A stretch of DNA of 64,000 nt from Halobacteriales archaeon QS_1_69_70 (GTDB lineage: Archaea > Halobacteriota > Halobacteria > Halobacteriales > Haloarculaceae), in the NCBI GenBank assembly GCA_003021005.1, contig PXRI01000013.1, forward strand, positions 62,001 to 126,000, given 5' to 3'. Below the pieces are notes generated by a model, which saw only the letters and a list, made by a program, of their open reading frames with translations, made no database searches and was not told where the DNA came from. Position 1 is the stretch's first letter; every line of letters starts with the position of its first letter. Made by a program: the position numbers and the translations under genes. Shown here piece by piece: positions 43,314 through 52,997 of the stretch.

Positions 43314-44231
43314 TCAGTCATACTGCGCACAGACCCGCCGGATACCCTCGCGGAACCCGATCTCGGGCTCCCACCCGGTTTTCGCCCGCATCTTCGAGGG
43401 GTCGGCACAGGTGTCGTGGACGTACACGGACTCGGGAATCGGATTCTCGACGTACGCCGGCTCGACAGCCGTGCCCAGCTCCTCGTTGATGAGCTCGACG
43501 ACGGTATTGAACGAGTACGAATCCCCGGTGCCGAGGTTGTAGATGCCGTCGAGTTCGTGGTCGGCGGCGAGCAGGAGGCCGCGGACGATGTCGTCGACGT
43601 GGGTGAAGTCGCGGGTCTGCTCCCCGTCGCCGTACAGCTCCGGGTTGCGGCCGTTCGCGACGTCGTCGGCGAACTGCGCGATGACGTTGGCGTACTCGCC
43701 CTTGTGTGCCTCTGCACCGCCGTAGCCCTGGTAGACGGAGAAAAAGCGCAGCCCGGCCATCGACATCCCGTGGTGGTTCGAGAAGTACTCCCCGTACCGC
43801 TCCCGGGCGAGTTTCGAGGCCTCGTAGCCGGTGTCGACCGCGACGGGCATGTCCTCGGGGGATGGTTCCGTGCGGCTCCCGTAGATGGAGGACGTGGAGG
43901 CGTAGACGACGGTCTCACAGCCGTCCTGGCGGGCCTGCTCGACGGCGTTGACGAACCCCTCGACGTTGACGCGGGCGCCGGTCGTCGGATCCGCTTCGTG
44001 CATCGCGTAGGAGGAAAGCGCCGCCAGGTGGTAGACCACGTCGACGTCCGTCGGGAGGTCCTCGTCGAGGACGCTCGCCCGCCGGTATTCGACGGCCTCG
44101 TCGAGGTTCGCGGGCGTCCCGAGGTGCTCGTCGTCGACGACCACGACGTCGTTGTCGGCGGCGAGCGCGTTCGCGAGGTTCGAGCCGATGAAGCCCGCCC
44201 CGCCCGTCACCAGGATGCGGTTGCCCTGCAT
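43314..44231 (-). CDS. NAD-dependent epimerase/dehydratase (UDP-glucose 4-epimerase type)
   Basis: 305 residues, extended SDR. NAD motif ILVTGGAGFIGSNLANAL, VYHLAALSSYAM, VYASTSSIYG with the Ser/Thr, and YEASKLARERYGEYF with catalytic YxxxK. It interconverts nucleotide sugars such as UDP-glucose and UDP-galactose for glycoprotein or polysaccharide synthesis. The sugar nucleotidyltransferase at 46.4 kb fits the same use. Confidence 0.92.
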   Translation of the reverse strand: MQGNRILVTGGAGFIGSNLANALAADNDVVVVDDEHLGTPANLDEAVEYRRASVLDEDLPTDVDVVYHLAALSSYAMHEADPTTGARVNVEGFVNAVEQARQDGCETVVYASTSSIYGSRTEPSPEDMPVAVDTGYEASKLARERYGEYFSNHHGMSMAGLRFFSVYQGYGGAEAHKGEYANVIAQFADDVANGRNPELYGDGEQTRDFTHVDDIVRGLLLAADHELDGIYNLGTGDSYSFNTVVELINEELGTAVEPAYVENPIPESVYVHDTCADPSKMRAKTGWEPEIGFREGIRRVCAQYD

Positions 44232-44383
44232 GGATCCGTGTGCTCGGACGGTCGCGGGAGACGTATTAACGCCCCGGTAATCGTCGGTCGGAGGCCGGAC
44301 GGATAGTCAGCCACCCGTCGGACGTTAGCCAAAAGGTTGATTGAAGGCCAGCGGTTCCGTTCACGCCCCGGCAGGCCAATCAC

Positions 44384-44629
44384 ATGTCCGAAACACCCTC
44401 ACCTTCCTCCGAGACGGACCCCGGATTGCTCGATCTCTGGCCGGCGATCGAAGAGAACGTCACCAGCAGGTTCGGGGAGGACGTCGAGGTGACGGTGACC
44501 GAGTACGACGACCACCTCGACGTCCGCATCATGCCGAACGGCGCGGTCGAGGAGATCGAGGCCGAACACGAGGACCTCACCGTCGTGCCGTACAACGCAT
44601 GCCAGATGACCATCCGGACCGAGGAATGA
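44384..44629 (+). CDS. Small acidic protein, unknown function
   Basis: 81 residues (MSETPSPSSETDPGLLDLWP). A helix (LWPAIEENVTSRFGEDV) is followed by beta strands (EVTVTEYDDHLDVRIMP, LTVVPYNACQMTIRT), which suggests a small alpha/beta fold. Alternation of surface acids is typical of a halophilic cytosolic protein. No family recognised. Confidence 0.65.
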   Translation: MSETPSPSSETDPGLLDLWPAIEENVTSRFGEDVEVTVTEYDDHLDVRIMPNGAVEEIEAEHEDLTVVPYNACQMTIRTEE

Positions 44630-44723
44630 ACCACAGTGGTACGTCTCCTGGCCTGCTCACGTGACGCTGGGCGCTCTCATCGACGCCCGCTGGACCAGGA
44701 AAACTGAGGGGACCGTCGAGGCC

Positions 44724-45846
44724 TCATGACCCCGACCCGTCGGTCACCTCGACCCAAAAGTGGAGCTGGTGGTCGGCCTCGGCGGCGGTCGGGTCGGCCG
44801 GCGGGTCACCCCGGTACAGGAGGAACTTGACGCGCCGGTCCTCGCCGGCGAACTCGCGGGCGGTCCCCGCGTCGAGTTCGAGCGGTCGCTCCCGGATGTC
44901 GGTTTCGTTGTGTGCGATGGTGACCGAGTAACGGTCCAGTCGCGCCCGGTCGGTTACCGTCGACCGGTTGTCCTCGATGTCGACCGCTTGGAGCTGGACC
45001 ACCACCGTGTACTCGACCGGCTCGTACTCGTTGTTCTCCACGCCGACGTGGATAGATTTCGATTCGTTCGGCGACAGCGTCTCCGGGTAGCCGAACGTGA
45101 CCAGGTCGCCGTCCTCCTCTTCCGTCAGGACGTAGAACTGCGTGAACTGCTCGCCCTGCTGGGGGACGGCGACGGCGTAGACGACGCTCGTGGTCGCCAG
45201 GAGGATCGCGACCGCGAGTGCCACGTTCAGCGCAGCGTCGAGCGTCGAATCCGGGTCGGTAACCTCGGACCGCCCGTCGGCGTACCACTCCCGGTACGGC
45301 ACGCGGAACCGCTCGGATGCCGGCAGCTCCCAGCGGCGCAGCGCTGCCAGGACCGACGCCAGGACGGTGAACAGACTGATGGTGACGAGGATCGGCACGA
45401 GACGGATGCCGCGCGGTCCGTTCGATGCCGTCGATGCCACGGTCCCCGAGCCCGCCGCCGTTCCCGTCCGCGTTCGTGTCGACCGGTCCGGCCTCGGCGT
45501 CCATGGCCGACTCCTCGTCGGCTGCGGCCGATGCCGACTCCCCGGCCGACTCCTCGTCATCTCCGGCCGTCGCCGACTCCGCGGCGTCCGGACCGCCGGC
45601 CTCCGCCACCGGTCCCGCGGTCGTGGGCGGCTCGCCCGCCTCGGGGAACAGGGCCGCGATGAAGGCGTAGCCCGGCACGAACAGGACGAAGACGAGGCCG
45701 ACGACGACCCGGACCGGCGAGTCGTTTACGACCGGGAGGAAGACGGCGAGGTTGGTGAGCGCGACGACGGCGAGCACCGCGGCCAGGTCCGCCGGCAGGT
45801 TCCGGACCGGCGACGGCAACAGCAGCCACACCCGCTCGCGGTCCAT
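44724..45846 (-). pseudogene. DUF1616 membrane protein disrupted by deletion and frameshift
   Basis: The N-terminal frame from the ATG at 45846 (MDRERVWLLLPSPVRNLPADL) has two spans, an acidic Ala/Glu/Ser linker and ends at DRGIDGIER. A different frame continues with RGIRLVPILVTISLFTVLASVLAALRRWELP, a further span and the extracellular VTFGYPETLSPNESKSIHVGVENNEYEPVEY domain to 44724. In intact DUF1616 proteins a hydrophobic pair lies between GIER and GIRLVP; it is missing here (junction 45411-45427). DUF1616 genes go with archaeal surface polysaccharide loci. Confidence 0.75.
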
Positions 45847-46127
45847 ACCGTCGGGTGCCACCCGACGGTGAAAAATGGGTCGGTCACGACCGCCGGACGG
45901 GCGTCATGTCCGGGCACCGCCGGGGATCGGCCGTCCTGGTCCGATCGGTGCGGTGGCGGTCTTGGCGGGACACTCGACACCGACAGCCCCAATGGACAGT
46001 GACAGGGGCATGGACGACCACGACACGGCGCAGGCCGGCTGCACCACCGGAGACCCCCGGGGTCCGGCAGGGAGATATCCCGAGTCGCGGATCGGCCTCT
46101 GGGTCGCTGGAGGCGTCGCGACGGGGG

Positions 46128-46406
46128 CTATCCGGGCTCCCGCCGTGCCAGGTCCTCGGCGAGTGCGCGAGCCCGGGCCAGGTGCGCGTTGGCACGCCCG
46201 TTTCCGGTCGCCTCGACCTCCGCCAGGAGGTCCCTGACGACCGCCGCGCGCTCGACGACCACCCTGTCCTCACAGGAGCGCATGTCCCCGGCGACGGCTT
46301 CGGCCTCGCCGAGAAGGCGGCGCGCGCGCCGTTCGACGGGCAGCTGGGCCGTGGCCGCGAGGTGGTCGTGGAGGCGCTCGGCGGCCGACCGTATGTCGTC
46401 GGTCAC
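46128..46406 (-). CDS. Small helical protein coupled to the nucleotidyltransferase
   Basis: 92 residues from a GTG at 46406, overlapping the upstream stop by four bases. Almost entirely charged amphipathic helix (AAERLHDHLAATAQLPVERRARRLLGEAEAVAGDM..VVRDLLAEVEATGN). Similar short helical bundles occur across haloarchaea. No family assigned. Confidence 0.6.
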   Translation of the reverse strand: MTDDIRSAAERLHDHLAATAQLPVERRARRLLGEAEAVAGDMRSCEDRVVVERAAVVRDLLAEVEATGNGRANAHLARARALAEDLARREPG

Positions 46407-47101
46407 AGCCGGGCCTCCGCGCGGTCGCGGTCGGCCGCCTCGTTGACGTTCACCCGCCAGCCCGACAGCCGAACCGTCTCGACGGTGCCGCCGTTGTCGA
46501 GCAGCCACCCGATAGCGTCGGTGAGTTCGTACTCGCCGCGCGCGGAGGGCTCGATGGCGCGGCAGGCCTCGAAGATCCGCTGCGAGAAGGCGAAACAGCC
46601 CGTGGTGGCCAGCCTCGACGGCGGATCGTCGGGTTTCTCGACGATCCCGACGACCTCGCCGCCCGCCACCTCCAGGACCCCCCCGCGCGTGGCGCGGTCC
46701 CGGCTCACCCGCTCGACGAGCAGGGTGGCGTCCGCCGACCGGTCGCGATGCCGGCGCCGGACGTCGCCCACGTTGGCCCGGAGGACGTTGTCGCCGTTGA
46801 CCTGGAGGAACGACCCGGCGAGGAACGGCTCCGCCCGGTGGACGGCGTCGGCCAGTCCCCGCCGGGCCGGTTGCTCGACGTACATGACAGGCCGGCCCCG
46901 GTGGGTCGAGCCGAACCGGTCCCGGATTCGGCCGCCCAGGTAGCCGATGACGACCACGAACTCCTCGACGTGGGGCGCCAGGGCGTCGAAGGCATGCGAA
47001 AGGAGGGGCCGGCCGGCCACCTCGAGGAGGCCCTTCGGCCGGTCGTCGGTCAGTGGCCCGAGCCGGGAGCCCCGGCCGGCGGCGGGGACCAGGCCCTGCA
47101 T
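46403..47101 (-). CDS. Sugar-1-phosphate nucleotidyltransferase
   Basis: 232 residues from the ATG at 47101 (MQGLVPAAGRGSRLGPLTDD). The signature LVPAAGRGSRLGPLT..RPKGLLEVAGRPLL, VNGDNVL and the product-binding IVEKPDDPPSRLATTGCFAF are intact. Of the glucose-1-phosphate thymidylyl-/uridylyltransferase type (AglF-like), making NDP-sugars for glycosylation. Shorter than enzymes with a beta-helix domain. Confidence 0.9.
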   Translation of the reverse strand: MQGLVPAAGRGSRLGPLTDDRPKGLLEVAGRPLLSHAFDALAPHVEEFVVVIGYLGGRIRDRFGSTHRGRPVMYVEQPARRGLADAVHRAEPFLAGSFLQVNGDNVLRANVGDVRRRHRDRSADATLLVERVSRDRATRGGVLEVAGGEVVGIVEKPDDPPSRLATTGCFAFSQRIFEACRAIEPSARGEYELTDAIGWLLDNGGTVETVRLSGWRVNVNEAADRDRAEARL

Positions 47102-47216
47102 GCCCGGTACTGTGGGTGTGGGTGGCAAAAGCGCTCGGGCGCCCGGGCCGTCCGGCCGTGCGTGGCGATCGCGGACGGCGTGAACCCGGGAACGGAGCCG
47201 GTTCGTCGGCCTCGAC

Positions 47217-47381
47217 TTACGGCTCGTCGGTGACGAGGAACGTCCGGCCGGCCCGCCGCTCGAGGTAGGCGGCGTCGGCCTCCCGGGCGTACCGGCGGAC
47301 CCGGGTCGTCGGGAGGTCGCTGACCTCGAGGACGCCGTTGTGGGTCGGTTCTGCGCTCACCGGCGGGGCTTCGATCGACAT
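47217..47381 (-). CDS. Very small protein, unknown
   Basis: 54 residues from the ATG at 47381 (MSIEAPPVSAEPTHNGVLEVSDLPTTRVRRYAREA). Helical C-terminal half with AAYLERRAGRTFLV. It may be a small conserved haloarchaeal protein, since the ORF ends cleanly and has normal composition. The longer track ORF from 47612 is read-through. Confidence 0.45.
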   Translation of the reverse strand: MSIEAPPVSAEPTHNGVLEVSDLPTTRVRRYAREADAAYLERRAGRTFLVTDEP

Positions 47382-47672
47382 GTCCCGACCGAGGGGACAC
47401 ACGGATAAAGGCCCGCGCCTAGTCCGCGGTGAAAGTGAAAGTGTTCGCCAGGAGCGCGCCTGACGGGACGACACTGGATCGGCGGTGTTCGAACGGGGCG
47501 ACGGCGGGGGGTCGGCCGACGGGGCATGAACGGACGGACCGCTTCGACTGCCGGACGGCCCGCTCCGACTGCCGAACGCACCCACGTTGATCGCAGTCCG
47601 GTCGCCCGTCACGGTCGCCCGGAAACGTGGATCGATGCGATCCGGACGTTCGGGAAATCACGTCCGACAGTA

Positions 47673-49187
47673 TCAGTAGACCGCGTCCTGGACGGCCTCG
47701 TCGAGGTCCTCGTACGCGGCGAGGTGCGAACGCCGCTCGGCGCGCAGTTCCCGGAGCCTCCGCTCGTGATCCGGGAGGTTGTCGGCGACGTCGAAGGCGT
47801 CGACGTCGAGGCCCGGCACCTCCCCGGGGACGGTCAGCCCGGTGGCGTCGTCGACGGTCCAGGCCACCCGGTCGCGGGCGAGTTCGCGCAGGATGGTGAC
47901 CGTGTCCTCCACGCCGACGTCCGTCCCGGGGTCGCCGACGTGACCGGTGTTGAGGACGTAGCAGTCGACGTCGAGGTCCGCGATGAGGTCACGGAACCGG
48001 TTGCCCTCCTCGCCCGCCGGGCCGACGATGAACGGGTTCGTGCCCACGACGCGGACGGATTCGCCGGCCCGCGAGGGGTCGCCCGCGCTGGTCCGGATGG
48101 ACTCGCCGAGCATGAACGCCGCGGCGGCCTCCTCGGTCGTCAGCCGGGCCACCGGCGGCATCGCCGGGTTCCGCGTGATGAAAAACACCTGGTCGAGGCG
48201 GTCGAGGTCGATGGCGTCGTCGGCGGACGCCAGATGCTCCCGCCGGACGACCGCGCGGCCGTTCGCGGTGTGTTCGTCGCTGTCGAACTCGACCGCGCCG
48301 TCCGGCCCGACGGCGACGTTCTCCAGGACGGCCGACTCGTGGGTCGCCGCGTCGTACACCGCCGGCTGTTCCGCGCGCTCCAGCCCGATGGTCTTGACGT
48401 AGAGCCCGTTGCCCTCGCTGCCGGCGACGGTCCCGTCCGGTAGCAGTGCACAGACGTCGTCCTGCAGCAGTACTGCGTCCTCGGGGGGATCGAGCCCCAT
48501 GCCGTGGGCGGTCAGCGTCGACTTGCCGGTCGCCGACAGCCCGAGGAACAGCTGGCCGACGGTCTCGGTGGTGCCGTCGTCGGCCGCCAGCCGGACGCGT
48601 TTCGAGCCGGCATGCAGCCCGAGGCCGCCTCGCTGTTTCGCCCGGAACATGAACAGCCGGAGGAACGACTTCTTCGCCTCCCCGGTGTAGTCGCTGCCGA
48701 GCACGGCCGTCACCCCCGCCTCGGGCAGCACGCGGATGGCGACGTCGTCGAGGTCGGGAACCTGAACCGTCACGAAGTCCGGCTCGTCGTCCGGCGCGGC
48801 CGGCTCGAACAGCTCCGCCACCGCGAGCGCGATGCGGCCGTGCTCGCGGGGCACGTAGTACCGACAGGTGAACGAGAGCGCCTCGTGGCGCCCGACCTGG
48901 CGGTCGAGACACACCATCTCGTGGGTCCGTGCGTACTCGACCGCGGTCTCGACGTGGCCGTAGTCGGTCGCGTCGAAATCGTCGTCGAGGGCGTTCTTCG
49001 TCCGGTCGGCACACCGGGAGCGGTGCACGGTCACGTAGGCGGGCGACCCGTACTCCGTCGTGGTCTCGAGAGTGCTCGAGAACGCCCTGAGTCGCGCCCT
49101 CGAGGGGTCGTACGTCACGTTCTCGGCGGCGGCCGGATCGGGAAGCGCCGTCCGGAAATCGGGCACTCGTAGCCCGGTGTCGGACAT
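47673..49187 (-). CDS. pckA: Phosphoenolpyruvate carboxykinase (ATP)
   Basis: 504 residues from the ATG at 49187. It converts oxaloacetate to PEP with ATP for gluconeogenesis. The PEPCK P-loop is LFLGLSATGKSTLTAHG, the metal site LLQDDVCALLPDG, plus NGLYVKTIGLE, FFITRNPAMPPVARLT and FMLGE.IRTSAG. RSRCADRTKNAL near the N-terminus is part of substrate binding. The track fuses a spurious N-terminus of 21 residues. Not linked to neighbours by overlap. Confidence 0.94.
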   Translation of the reverse strand: MSDTGLRVPDFRTALPDPAAAENVTYDPSRARLRAFSSTLETTTEYGSPAYVTVHRSRCADRTKNALDDDFDATDYGHVETAVEYARTHEMVCLDRQVGRHEALSFTCRYYVPREHGRIALAVAELFEPAAPDDEPDFVTVQVPDLDDVAIRVLPEAGVTAVLGSDYTGEAKKSFLRLFMFRAKQRGGLGLHAGSKRVRLAADDGTTETVGQLFLGLSATGKSTLTAHGMGLDPPEDAVLLQDDVCALLPDGTVAGSEGNGLYVKTIGLERAEQPAVYDAATHESAVLENVAVGPDGAVEFDSDEHTANGRAVVRREHLASADDAIDLDRLDQVFFITRNPAMPPVARLTTEEAAAAFMLGESIRTSAGDPSRAGESVRVVGTNPFIVGPAGEEGNRFRDLIADLDVDCYVLNTGHVGDPGTDVGVEDTVTILRELARDRVAWTVDDATGLTVPGEVPGLDVDAFDVADNLPDHERRLRELRAERRSHLAAYEDLDEAVQDAVY

Positions 49188-49313
49188 CGTGGCGGGGTAT
49201 GCGAGCGAGGACTGATAAGTCCCGGCGTTCCGGCCTGGGTGACGAACCACACACGCCGGGTAGTCGGGGCCGCGCCGATCCGGGTTCGATGCGTCCGGTC
49301 GGCCCGCCCCGGG

Positions 49314-51482
49314 TCAGGCGACGTTCGCCGGCCGTCCGTCCGGCGACGGGGCGAGACAGCTCTCGGCGGCGTTCAGCGCGGCCCGCGCCGTCCCCGGCCC
49401 GACGCCCTCGGGGGCGAACTCGGCGCGCTGGTAGGCGACGGTGAGCCGTTCGAGCGCCGCCGCCCGCTCGTCGGACAGTTCGGCGTCGGCGTCGCGGTAG
49501 AACTCCCAGTGGGTCCGCGGGTCGCCCTCGACGGTCGCCTCGGTGGACAGCTGGCGGCGGACGGCCCCGTAGCCGATGCGGACCGCCTCGTCCGGCGCAC
49601 CACCCCCGAGTCGGGCACGGGCGACGTCCAGGGCCTGCGGGCCGTCGAGGGTCGCGGAGGGACCGTCTCCGGCCGCGTCGGGGGTCGTCCCGTCGCCCGA
49701 CGGCCCCGGCGACGCCTCGCCGTCCGGGGCGTCGCTGACGGCCGGCGCTCCGTCCTCCTGGGACGGGACCGGGGCCTCGCTCGCGCCGCGACGACGGAGG
49801 AGCAACGCCGCCCCGGCCACCCCGCCAAGCAAGAGCGCCAGGGCGGACGCGGCGAGCCCGAGGAGCGCCTGGTCGGAGAGGGTCCGGAGGAACGCGCTGC
49901 CGGCGGCGAGCTGCCGGAGTTCGCCGAGAAGCGTCGTGTCCGTGTCGGTGCCGTCCGTGGCCGCGACGTCGTCCGCCCGGAGGTGTCGCGTCGTGGTGGT
50001 CGGTCCGAGGTTGGTCTCCGGCTCCTCGTAGTCGGCCGTGACCGACCAGGCGCCGCGGCCGCCGGTGTCCCGCGGGACGCGGACCCGGTAGTGGCCGTCC
50101 CCGTCGGTCGTGGCTGTCTCGCGGGTTTTGCCGTCGACGTTCACGCCGACGCGCTGGTCCGGGACGGGCCGGTCGTTCGCGGTCAGTTGCCCCGAGATGA
50201 CCAGCTCCTCGCCGTCGAGGGTCCCCTCGAGGGTGAGGTTGGTCCCGGTAGAGTCGACGGTCACCGGCACGGTCCCCTCCGTCGGTTCGAGCGCCGTACC
50301 GTTCCGCGACACCCGGACGGTGACGGTGCGCTCGCCGTCGTCGACCGTCGCCGGCACCGACCCGCCGAGGCTGACCGCCCCGTCCTCGCCGGTGCGTCCG
50401 GTCGCAACCTGCTCCGCCCCGACGAACACCCGGGCGGGCGCCCCCGGAACGGCCCGACCGAGGACCGACACTCGGACCCGGACCGGCACCGTGTCGCCGA
50501 ACGCGACGCTGTCGTCGTCCACGTCGACGTCCACGGCGACGGGCGACGCCGCAACGACCACGGAGGTGGTCGCGTTCGACGCGAGGAAGGGGTCCAGGCC
50601 GGTCGGCTCGTACCACGCCCGGACCGTCGTCGGGCCCGTCGTCGTGGTCACGGGTCGGTAGGTCGCCTCGTACCGGCCGTCCGCGTCGGTCTCGGCCGTC
50701 GCGACCGTCCGGTCGTCCACCGTCACGGCGACGGTTCGACCGGCCAGCGCGGTCCCGTTCTCGGCGGTCAGCCGGCCCGCGACGACGACCGGCTGCCGGA
50801 AGGACGCGGTGGTGTCCGTCGTCGAGGCCGACAACCGCGTGGGCGTGAACTCCGTCTCCTGGACCTCGAGTGTGGCTCTGCGGACGTCCATGACCGTCTC
50901 GTTCGTCGCCCGGCGCGCGTCGCCGTAGTCGCGGCCCGTCCGGTTCTCGAGGCGGGCGAACCGCTCGTCCAGCGACCCGCCGAGCGCCCGGATCCGGTCG
51001 CTCCGTTCGGTCAGTTCCCGCGCCAGCCGGCGGCTCCGCTCCCGGTCGCCCGTCGCACGCGCCGCCTGGTACTCCTCGTAGGTGTCCCAGTAGGCGTCGG
51101 TCTCGTTCGCGAGCGCCCGCTGCTCGTCCCGGGTTTTCTCGAACGTTCGGGCCGTGGCGTTGTCGCCGGTGCGGTCCCGCTCGACGGAGACGTACCGGTC
51201 GAGGTGGTCGGGATAGTCGTCGTCGAGGCGGTCGCAGGCGACGGCCTCGCCGGCCGAGATGGCCTCCGCGCAGTCGAGGTGTATCTCCGTCATCCGGCCG
51301 GCCAGCCAGGCCTGGACCGCCGCCAGGTCGCCCTCCTCGCCGACCTCCGCCGGTCGCTCGTGGTGGGTCCCGTTGTCGCCGCCGTGGCCGGAGGCGTCGG
51401 CGACCGACACCGCGCCGACGCCCGGGCCGACACAGAGCCCGACGACCACCAGGAGGACCCCGAACGCGTGGGACCGTCTCAC
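49314..51482 (-). CDS. Secreted Ig-like/DUF4129 protein of MoxR module 2
   Basis: 722 residues from a GTG with a TATA box 27-33 bases above. A signal peptide (FGVLLVVVGLCVGPGVGAVSVADA) and a charged helical coiled region (about 50-190) are followed by four or more Ig-like/carboxypeptidase-regulatory-like repeats (each with RYEATYRPV or HYRVRVPRD type strands). One span (LLGLAASALALLLGGVAGAALLL) leads to a cytoplasmic DUF4129-like C-terminus (ALDVARARLGGGAPDEAVRIGYGAVRRQL). Same layout as the DUF4129 end of the transglutaminase protein in module 1, without a transglutaminase core. Confidence 0.8.
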   Translation of the reverse strand: MRRSHAFGVLLVVVGLCVGPGVGAVSVADASGHGGDNGTHHERPAEVGEEGDLAAVQAWLAGRMTEIHLDCAEAISAGEAVACDRLDDDYPDHLDRYVSVERDRTGDNATARTFEKTRDEQRALANETDAYWDTYEEYQAARATGDRERSRRLARELTERSDRIRALGGSLDERFARLENRTGRDYGDARRATNETVMDVRRATLEVQETEFTPTRLSASTTDTTASFRQPVVVAGRLTAENGTALAGRTVAVTVDDRTVATAETDADGRYEATYRPVTTTTGPTTVRAWYEPTGLDPFLASNATTSVVVAASPVAVDVDVDDDSVAFGDTVPVRVRVSVLGRAVPGAPARVFVGAEQVATGRTGEDGAVSLGGSVPATVDDGERTVTVRVSRNGTALEPTEGTVPVTVDSTGTNLTLEGTLDGEELVISGQLTANDRPVPDQRVGVNVDGKTRETATTDGDGHYRVRVPRDTGGRGAWSVTADYEEPETNLGPTTTTRHLRADDVAATDGTDTDTTLLGELRQLAAGSAFLRTLSDQALLGLAASALALLLGGVAGAALLLRRRGASEAPVPSQEDGAPAVSDAPDGEASPGPSGDGTTPDAAGDGPSATLDGPQALDVARARLGGGAPDEAVRIGYGAVRRQLSTEATVEGDPRTHWEFYRDADAELSDERAAALERLTVAYQRAEFAPEGVGPGTARAALNAAESCLAPSPDGRPANVA

Positions 51483-51508
51483 CGTACAGGAGGCCGCGCT
51501 TCCACTCG

Positions 51509-51525
51509 TATAAAACCTCTTTATG
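51509..51525. promoter_or_regulatory. Divergent TATA boxes for MoxR module 2
   Basis: TATAAAA (51509-51515; TTTTATA on the minus strand) serves the DUF4129 gene starting at 51482. CTTTATG (51519-51525) serves the DUF58 gene starting at 51575. The two are only a few bases apart, so the operons may be co-regulated. Confidence 0.6.
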
Positions 51526-51574
51526 CCGCCGGGCGACCGATGCGTTCAACTGTCGAGTCCGCGATAGGGGAGCC

Positions 51575-52860
51575 ATGCAGCCGACGCGCCGGACCTGGGC
51601 CGTCGTCTTGCTCGCGGTCGCCGCTGCGGTCGCCGCCTGGCTGTTCGACAGGCCGGCGCTTCTGGCCGCGACCGCCGGTCTCGGCGCGTGGCTCGTCGCG
51701 GCGGCCTACGGGTTCCTCCGGTCAGTCGCCGCGGTCGACGACGCGCTCTCGGTGGGGGTCTCCGTGGCGCCGGAGCGGGCCATCGTCGGGGAGCCCGTGG
51801 CGGTCACCCTCCGGACGGCGCCCGTCTCGACGGACGCGACCGCCACCGTCCGCCTCCGGTTCCCCCCGTCGTTGTCGACCGACGCCTCGCCCGCCGACGC
51901 CACCGTCCGGTTGCTCGGGGACGTCGGCGCCGAGACGACCGTGCCGGTCACCGCGCCCGTGGCCGGGGAGTTCACCATCCCCAGCCCGGTCCTCGACGTC
52001 ACGGGGCCGGGCGGCTTCTTCGAGCAGACCGTCACGCGGGGGCCCACCGCGACGCTGTCGGCCATCCCCCGTCACCCCGACGACCTCAACCTCGGCGGGT
52101 CCGACCGCGAGGCCGCCACCCTGGAGGGCGCCTACCGGGAGGACCGCCGGAGCCGCGGCACCGAACCCGCCGAGATCAGGGAGTACGTCCCCGGCGAGAC
52201 GGCCGACCGGATCGACTGGAACGCGACCGCGCGACTGGCCGACACCTACGTCAGGGAGTTCGAGGTCGAATCGGCCATCGAGGCCCGGTTCGTCCTGGAC
52301 GCCCGGACCGCCTCCCGGACCGGCCGCGCCGGCGAGACGCCGCTGGATTACCTCCGGGAGGTCGCACTCGGCCTGCTGGAGCTGTCGCGGGACCGACAGG
52401 ACCCGGTCGGCCTCGCGGTCGTCGACGACGACGGCGTGTGCGACCTGGAGGCCCCCCAGACCCGGCGGGCCGGCTACGAGCGCATCCGGCGTCGGCTCCG
52501 CTCGCTCGAGGCCGACCCCCAGCCGGACCGGCGGCCGGCCCGGAGGCGGCCCTCCGGACCATCGCCCGCTCTGAGTCGGGCCGGACGGTGCTCTTCACGG
52601 ACGACGGAGACCGGCGAGCGGTCCGGAACGCCGTCGACGAGGCCCGCCGCGAGGGCGGGACGGTCCTCCTGTTTCTCGCCCCGACGGTCCTCTTCGAGAC
52701 GGACGCACTGGCGGACCTGCCCGCCGCCTACGAGCGTTACCGCGAGTTCGAGCGGTTCCGGGACGACCTGGACGCCGTCGACGGCGTCACCGTCGTCGAG
52801 GTCAACCCCGGCGAGACCCGTCGGGCCCTGGAGGTCGACGCCGCCGAACTCGCCGCCTGA
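51575..52860 (+). pseudogene. DUF58 protein (module 2), frameshifted near its end
   Basis: The first frame gives two N-terminal spans, the Ig-like region and the DUF58 core (PAEIREYVPGETADRIDWNATARLADTYVREFE) up to IRRRLRSLEADPQPDR. The sequence then steps one base at about 52529-52545 and the other frame continues PEAALRTIARSESGRTVLFTDDGD..LDAVDGVTVVEVNPGETRRALEVDAAEL to 52860. The lesion is one base in a GGCCC run. If it is real, the last 110 residues of the VWA-like half are lost; if it is an assembly error, the gene is intact. Confidence 0.8.
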
Positions 52861-52997
52861 CCGGTCGACCCCCACGTGAGAAGCCGGCGAGACGGCCCCG
52901 GAACGCGGTCCTTCCGGGCCGTCACGCGGGCACCCGAACGGCCGCGGTCGCTGCCGGACCAACACGGCTTTGAGACCCCTGGCCGTTACCCGACCCG

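Noticed and set aside
45847-46127. Possible small gene between DUF1616 and the helical protein
   Set aside because: ORFs here have low-complexity Arg/Gly/Pro composition and no start supported by a promoter.
47539-47580. Two 21-base CCGCTTCGACTGCCG-type repeats
   Set aside because: Two imperfect copies only, in a spacer without other structure; no function suggested.
47989-51576. 1195-residue minus-strand ORF
   Set aside because: It is an Arg/Gly-rich shadow of pckA and the DUF4129 gene in another frame, a usual effect of GC-rich third codon positions.
49239-52574. 1111-residue plus-strand ORF
   Set aside because: Antisense shadow of the Ig-like/DUF4129 gene; Arg/Val/Gly repeats only.
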